A program made the position numbers and the translations under genes. Shown here one piece after another: positions 60,284-64,000 of a DNA stretch of 64,000 bases. Position 1 is the first letter of the stretch. The number at the start of each line of letters is the position of its first letter. The notes beneath the pieces are model-generated. The model worked only from the letters and a program-made list of their open reading frames with translations. It was not told where the DNA came from and searched no databases. Source of the DNA: CBFHTC01 sp965658815 (lineage in GTDB: Bacteria; Pseudomonadota; Alphaproteobacteria; Rickettsiales; Rickettsiaceae); contig CBFHTC010000002.1 in NCBI GenBank assembly GCA_965658815.1, positions 47,505 through 111,504 of the forward strand, read 5' to 3'.

Positions 60284-61684
60284 TTATTTTACCATTAATT
60301 CTTTTGCGATATATACTGCGCTGATAATTGATGCCAATATACCAATTATTAATGTAATAGCAAATCCAATGAGCATAGTGGAGCCAAAGATCATTAATCC
60401 TATTGCTGACATAATTGTAGTAATATTAGAGTCAAATATAGTGATCCAGGCATTTGCAAAACCTTTTTCAATATAATTAATTGTATTATGTTTTCTTTCA
60501 TGAATTATGTTTTCAAATATTAATACATTTGAGTCCACACACATACCAATTGTGGCGATAATACCACCAATTCCAAACAATGTCAATGTAATTGAAAAGG
60601 TATACATTAATATAACAATTAAGATTAAAGTTGAAAGAATAGTAAAAATTGAGATTATACCAAAGTAAAAGCCATAGCACCCTATCATCAAGGCTCCGAC
60701 GGAGGCGATGCTTTTTGTAATAGTGGGTATAGAGTTTTTGATAGCTTCTTCTCCAATAGTAGGACCAACTTTAAATTTTTGTACAATTTTAAAGTCCGCT
60801 TTTAAAGATCCGGATTTTAAAAGTAGAGCGACATTTGAAGCTTCCTCAATAAATTTAAATCCAGTAATAGAGGCTTGACCTGATACGATTTTGTCTTGTA
60901 CATTTGGTGCGGTTAAGATTTCATTATCAAGTATTATAGCAATTCTTCTACCTTTTTCCTTTGTCATAAAACTAAAAGTTTTTGTTCCAGCGGCGTCAAG
61001 TCGAATAGAGATGATGTTTTGTGAATTTAAATCTATTATTGGAGAGGCATGAGTTAGGTTACTTCCTGTGATATAAGGAAATTCAGATACATACTCATAC
61101 TTTTGAGAATCTTTATAAAAAACCTTGATTGCATTTTCATCATCTTCGTCTACCACAAAGTGAAAAGCAAGAAATGCTTTTTGACTTAAGATTTTTTCTA
61201 TATGATCAAGGTTGATTTCTCCAGGAATTGATATTAATAAATTATTTTTACCGCTTTGAGTGATTGATATATCCTTTGTTCCTAGAGGATCGATACGGCT
61301 TTTAATTGTGTCGATTGAAGAAGATATTAAGTTCTTTTCTATATCATCAATATTATTTAAATGGGCGTGGTAGAGGTTATCTTTTTTTTGATATATTGAT
61401 AAATTCAGATTGCTCAAAAAGTTCTTTACCGTATCCTCATTTTCATTTGATGAGAAAATAATTGTCGTATCTTTAATTATAGCGTCTGATGAAATTGTCT
61501 TTAATCGATTAGTTAATTTCGATAATTTCTCTTTTATATAAGAAGTTGAATTAACTGATACCATCAACTCGGTACCTCCTTTTAAATCAAATCCATAGTT
61601 TAGAGATATGTATCCGAAATATCCGAGAGCGCAAAAGGCGCTTAGCAGAATGATATACAGATAGAGTGCTATTTTTTTAATCAT
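60284..61684 (-). CDS. secD: Protein translocase subunit SecD
   Basis: 466 residues from ATG 61684 (GAGGA upstream), overlapping yajC by 8 nt. SecD signature GFDLKGGTELMVSV after helix 1, P1 domain, then five C-terminal helices with FGIGGIIATIGMCVDSNVLI and FENIIHERK. Works with YajC and SecF (the latter encoded at 38941) to complete protein export. Confidence 0.95.
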   Translation of the reverse strand: MIKKIALYLYIILLSAFCALGYFGYISLNYGFDLKGGTELMVSVNSTSYIKEKLSKLTNRLKTISSDAIIKDTTIIFSSNENEDTVKNFLSNLNLSIYQKKDNLYHAHLNNIDDIEKNLISSSIDTIKSRIDPLGTKDISITQSGKNNLLISIPGEINLDHIEKILSQKAFLAFHFVVDEDDENAIKVFYKDSQKYEYVSEFPYITGSNLTHASPIIDLNSQNIISIRLDAAGTKTFSFMTKEKGRRIAIILDNEILTAPNVQDKIVSGQASITGFKFIEEASNVALLLKSGSLKADFKIVQKFKVGPTIGEEAIKNSIPTITKSIASVGALMIGCYGFYFGIISIFTILSTLILIVILMYTFSITLTLFGIGGIIATIGMCVDSNVLIFENIIHERKHNTINYIEKGFANAWITIFDSNITTIMSAIGLMIFGSTMLIGFAITLIIGILASIISAVYIAKELMVK

Positions 61685-61925
61685 GACTTTTGTTCCTCTT
61701 TTCAGATATAGCTGATAATAAAATTTTGATATCCACATTTTTTGATATTGCTAAAATTACAAAATCATTTTTTATTGTTTTAATTGTTCCAAATAATCCA
61801 AAAGTAGTTATAACAAGATCATTTACTTTAAAAGACTTTTCTTTTTTTTCTCGATCTTGTTTTGGTTTTATAGAGGTGAAGTAAAACATTATAGGAAATA
61901 GTATCCACAAAATATATTCTATCAT
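61677..61925 (-). CDS. yajC: Preprotein translocase subunit YajC
   Basis: 82 residues: N-terminal membrane helix (MIEYILWILFPIMFYFTSIK), the RPQQKR-like stretch here as KPKQDREK, then a small beta domain KVNDLVITTFGLFGTIKTIK. Directly ahead of secD, as usual. Confidence 0.92.
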   Translation of the reverse strand: MIEYILWILFPIMFYFTSIKPKQDREKKEKSFKVNDLVITTFGLFGTIKTIKNDFVILAISKNVDIKILLSAISEKRNKSHD

Positions 61926-62045
61926 ATCTTTTATATTTGGATTATTTTATTCTATTTTTTATAAGAAATCAAATGCTTTTTTTAATATTTTCATATATTA
62001 ATTTTTGATATTTTAATAAAAAATGAAAAATTTTTTATATTACGA

Positions 62046-62073
62046 TTGAATTTCTTGTTATTAATACTATATA
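62046..62073 (+). promoter_or_regulatory. Possible dnaJ promoter
   Basis: TTGAAT (62046-62051), 16-nt spacer and TATATA (62068-62073), 21 nt before the ATG. No CIRCE element is seen. Confidence 0.4.
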
Positions 62074-62094
62074 AAATTATATATTAATCAAACT

Positions 62095-63267
62095 ATGATA
62101 AAAAAGACAAAAGATTATTATGATATTTTAGGAGTATCAAAAAGTGCTTCTCAAGAAGAAATTAATAAATCTTACAAAAAGTTAGTGCTCAAAAATCATC
62201 CTGACAAATTTACAGATGAAAAAGAGAAGAGCGCTGCACAAGTCAAGTTTCAGGCTATTAATGAGGCTTACGATGTTTTAAAAGATGCTGATAAAAGAAG
62301 AAGTTATGATATGGGAGGACAAAATCCATTTGGAGGCTCTGATCCATTTGGAGGAGGTAGTCCTTTTGGCAAAGGAGGAAATCCATTTGGAGATATGGGA
62401 GGGTTTTCCTCTTCTGGTTCAGATTTTTTTGAAGATATCATGAGTTTTATGAACGGAGGCAAGAGGCAGTCAGGAAGAAGTTCTAAATCATCTAATGGAA
62501 AAGACTTGTCGTATAATATTGATATTAGTATAACTGAGGCGTTTGAGGGAGTAAAAAAGCGTATTCAATATGAGTGCCCTGTAAAATGCGAATCTTGTCT
62601 AGGAACGGGTAGTAAGACTAAAAAGCTTGAATCTTGTAGTTCTTGTAGAGGAACTGGAACAATTACTCAGAGACAGGGTTTTTTTATGATTCAGCAGACC
62701 TGTCCATACTGTAAAGGAGCAGGGGAGCGTATTGCTAACCCTTGTGAAGATTGCAGAGGTAACGGAGTGGTAAACGGAGTAAAAAGTCTCATTTTAAATA
62801 TCAAACCAGGTGTCTATAGCGGCATGAAGATTCAATATTCAGGATATGGAGAGGATGTTCCAAAAGGAGGGCGCTCGGGAAACTTACTTGTGTTAATTAA
62901 TGTGACAGATGATCGCGACTTTAAGGTAAATAAAGATAAACATTTACTATCACATCTAAATGTATCTTTTATTACAGCTATTCTTGGAGGAAAGTTGGAG
63001 TTTGAAAATATTGACTATGAAAAACTTTATGTGGACATACCAAAAGGTTGCCAAAATGATATGAAGCTGCGTTTTAGTCATAAAGGAATGCCTGTCTATG
63101 ATAAAAATAGTCGTACCGATTTGATATTAAAATGCAAAATTGTTTTACCGACGAAAGTCAATGCTGAGCAAAAAGAGATGTTAGTCAAGCTTCATAAGTC
63201 TTTTTCAAGTGAGAGTGAAAGTTCAAAAGGTTTTTTTTCTACTTTAAAAGAGAGGTTATTTCATTAA
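62095..63267 (+). CDS. dnaJ: Chaperone DnaJ
   Basis: DnaJ (390 residues) stimulates DnaK. J domain with NHPDKF (HPD), Gly/Phe-rich linker with FGGSDPFGGG, and four zinc repeats CESCLGTG, CSSCRGTG, CPYCKGAG and CEDCRGNG, followed by the substrate-binding C-terminal domains. All parts are present. dnaK is not adjacent. Confidence 0.97.
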   Translation: MIKKTKDYYDILGVSKSASQEEINKSYKKLVLKNHPDKFTDEKEKSAAQVKFQAINEAYDVLKDADKRRSYDMGGQNPFGGSDPFGGGSPFGKGGNPFGDMGGFSSSGSDFFEDIMSFMNGGKRQSGRSSKSSNGKDLSYNIDISITEAFEGVKKRIQYECPVKCESCLGTGSKTKKLESCSSCRGTGTITQRQGFFMIQQTCPYCKGAGERIANPCEDCRGNGVVNGVKSLILNIKPGVYSGMKIQYSGYGEDVPKGGRSGNLLVLINVTDDRDFKVNKDKHLLSHLNVSFITAILGGKLEFENIDYEKLYVDIPKGCQNDMKLRFSHKGMPVYDKNSRTDLILKCKIVLPTKVNAEQKEMLVKLHKSFSSESESSKGFFSTLKERLFH

Positions 63268-63397
63268 AACTATAAGTATTGTTTTTATTCTTAGGTTATT
63301 TCTTAGATCTTAATGATCATGTCCTTATCTATGAAGTCGTCGCTCAATTTATCTCACTATTGTCTTTTATATTAGTATTATTAATTAAATAATATTA

Positions 63398-64000
63398 TTA
63401 TACCGGTATATCGTCGATATTGTTTGTTTTTTCTATTATTGGAATATCAGAGATATTATCGTCTTCTGTAATATGATTTGATCCAGGTTCATTGCTAAAT
63501 GTAGTAGATATCATCAATAGGCTGATGACTGCCGCCTTCAGTGTCTCCAGTTCTTTCTCCTCCACCGTCAGTTCTTTCTCATTCTCTGCATTCGCCTCCT
63601 TCAGTTTTTGCGCCAGTTTCTCATTCGCTGCTGCTTGATCCTTCAGTTTCTCATTCGCATCCTTCAGTTGATCCTCCAGTGCTTGCTTCTCCACCGTCAG
63701 TGCATCATTCAGTTTCTGCAGTGCTTTCTGATTCTCCAGTGCTTTATTCAGGTTCTCCACTTTATCCTCCAGTGCTTGCTTCTGCGCATCCAGTTCATTC
63801 TGATTCTCTGCTGCTTGAGCTACTTTATCATTCGCATCCTTCAGTTGATCCTCCAGTGCTGTCGCCTTATCCCGTACTGTCGCCAGTTCTTTATCCTTAT
63901 CCTTCAGTTTCGCCTCCAGTTCATTCTGATTCTCTGCTGCTTGAGCTACTTTATCATTCGCATCCTTCAGTTGATTCTTCGCGTTCTCCAGGTTCTGCAC
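63398..64000 (-). CDS. Coiled-coil repeat protein with C-terminal membrane anchor (cut by window edge)
   Basis: At least 200 residues; the frame runs off the window, so the N terminus is missing. It is built of heptad-like repeats (LKDANDKVAQAAENQNEL occurs twice, LKDANEKLKDQAA once), predicting a long coiled coil. One short hydrophobic span (LKAAVISLLMISTTF) and an acidic tail ending in IDDIPV follow. The repeat DNA has about 45% G+C in the part I counted (63601-63660), far above the surroundings. This suggests a recently acquired or recently expanded gene. It may belong to the same tail-anchored group as the genes at 50429-53001. Confidence 0.7.
   Translation of the reverse strand: MQNLENAKNQLKDANDKVAQAAENQNELEAKLKDKDKELATVRDKATALEDQLKDANDKVAQAAENQNELDAQKQALEDKVENLNKALENQKALQKLNDALTVEKQALEDQLKDANEKLKDQAAANEKLAQKLKEANAENEKELTVEEKELETLKAAVISLLMISTTFSNEPGSNHITEDDNISDIPIIEKTNNIDDIPV

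Overview
This window is very AT-rich, gene-dense bacterial DNA. The gene content points to a reduced-genome, obligately host-associated alphaproteobacterium of the Rickettsiales type. The pointers are six members of the rickettsial/chlamydial nucleotide (ATP/ADP) transporter family, a fused MFS-acyltransferase-acyl-ACP synthetase (Aas), paired F0 b and b' subunits, a DUF1013/TrcR-like regulator, a lone gene-transfer-agent-type portal gene, scattered ribosomal operons and a decayed division cluster. I cannot name genus or species from the sequence alone.

Layout. 1-5000: end of rpoB and all of rpoC. 5393-7379: F0 ATP synthase genes (a, c, b', b). 7493-13779: ABC exporter, tadA, FTR1-like permease, YciB-like and unknown membrane proteins, Ppx/GppA. 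13861-16657: an isolated S10-operon fragment (rplW-rplB-rpsS-rplV-rpsC). 16815-19207: ATP/ADP translocase, rplS, TrcR-like regulator. 19210-25036: a tandem-repeat array, two TolC-like proteins, mutL, gltX. 25184-27185: a fused iscR-iscS gene and iscU. 27507-31187: large exported protein, a frameshifted gene, phage portal. 31189-38844: five tandem nucleotide-transporter homologues with a thioredoxin among them, then a Bax-inhibitor-1 protein. 38941-46003: secF, rpmJ, aas with decayed duplicate pieces, radA, dciA-like. 46202-50249: proS and mraZ-rsmH-ftsL-ftsI, the last very degenerate. 50311-53001: tRNA-Gly and three proteins with C-terminal membrane anchors. 53069-58100: ligA, ftsY, rpsA, tsaE. 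58207-61925: XRE regulator, a PilN/PilO/PilP-like trio, initiator tRNA, secD, yajC. 62095-64000: dnaJ and a coiled-coil repeat protein cut by the window edge.

How it fits together. Core information processing (RNA polymerase, ribosome, translocon, Fe-S assembly, mismatch repair, ligase) is retained. The nucleotide transporters suggest import of host nucleotides and energy, and Aas suggests phospholipid salvage. Peptidoglycan transpeptidation appears lost at the ftsI locus.

A recurring theme is in-frame or intergenic tandem repetition: the acidic RpoB tail, the basic L22 tail, a 19-bp array, a decapeptide-repeat surface-type protein and a coiled-coil repeat protein. Two assembly gaps (97 and 98 N) fall exactly in two of these arrays. 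Several genes carry a near-consensus promoter (TTGANT, 17 bp, TATAAT-like) only 20-26 nt before the ATG, with no evident Shine-Dalgarno sequence.
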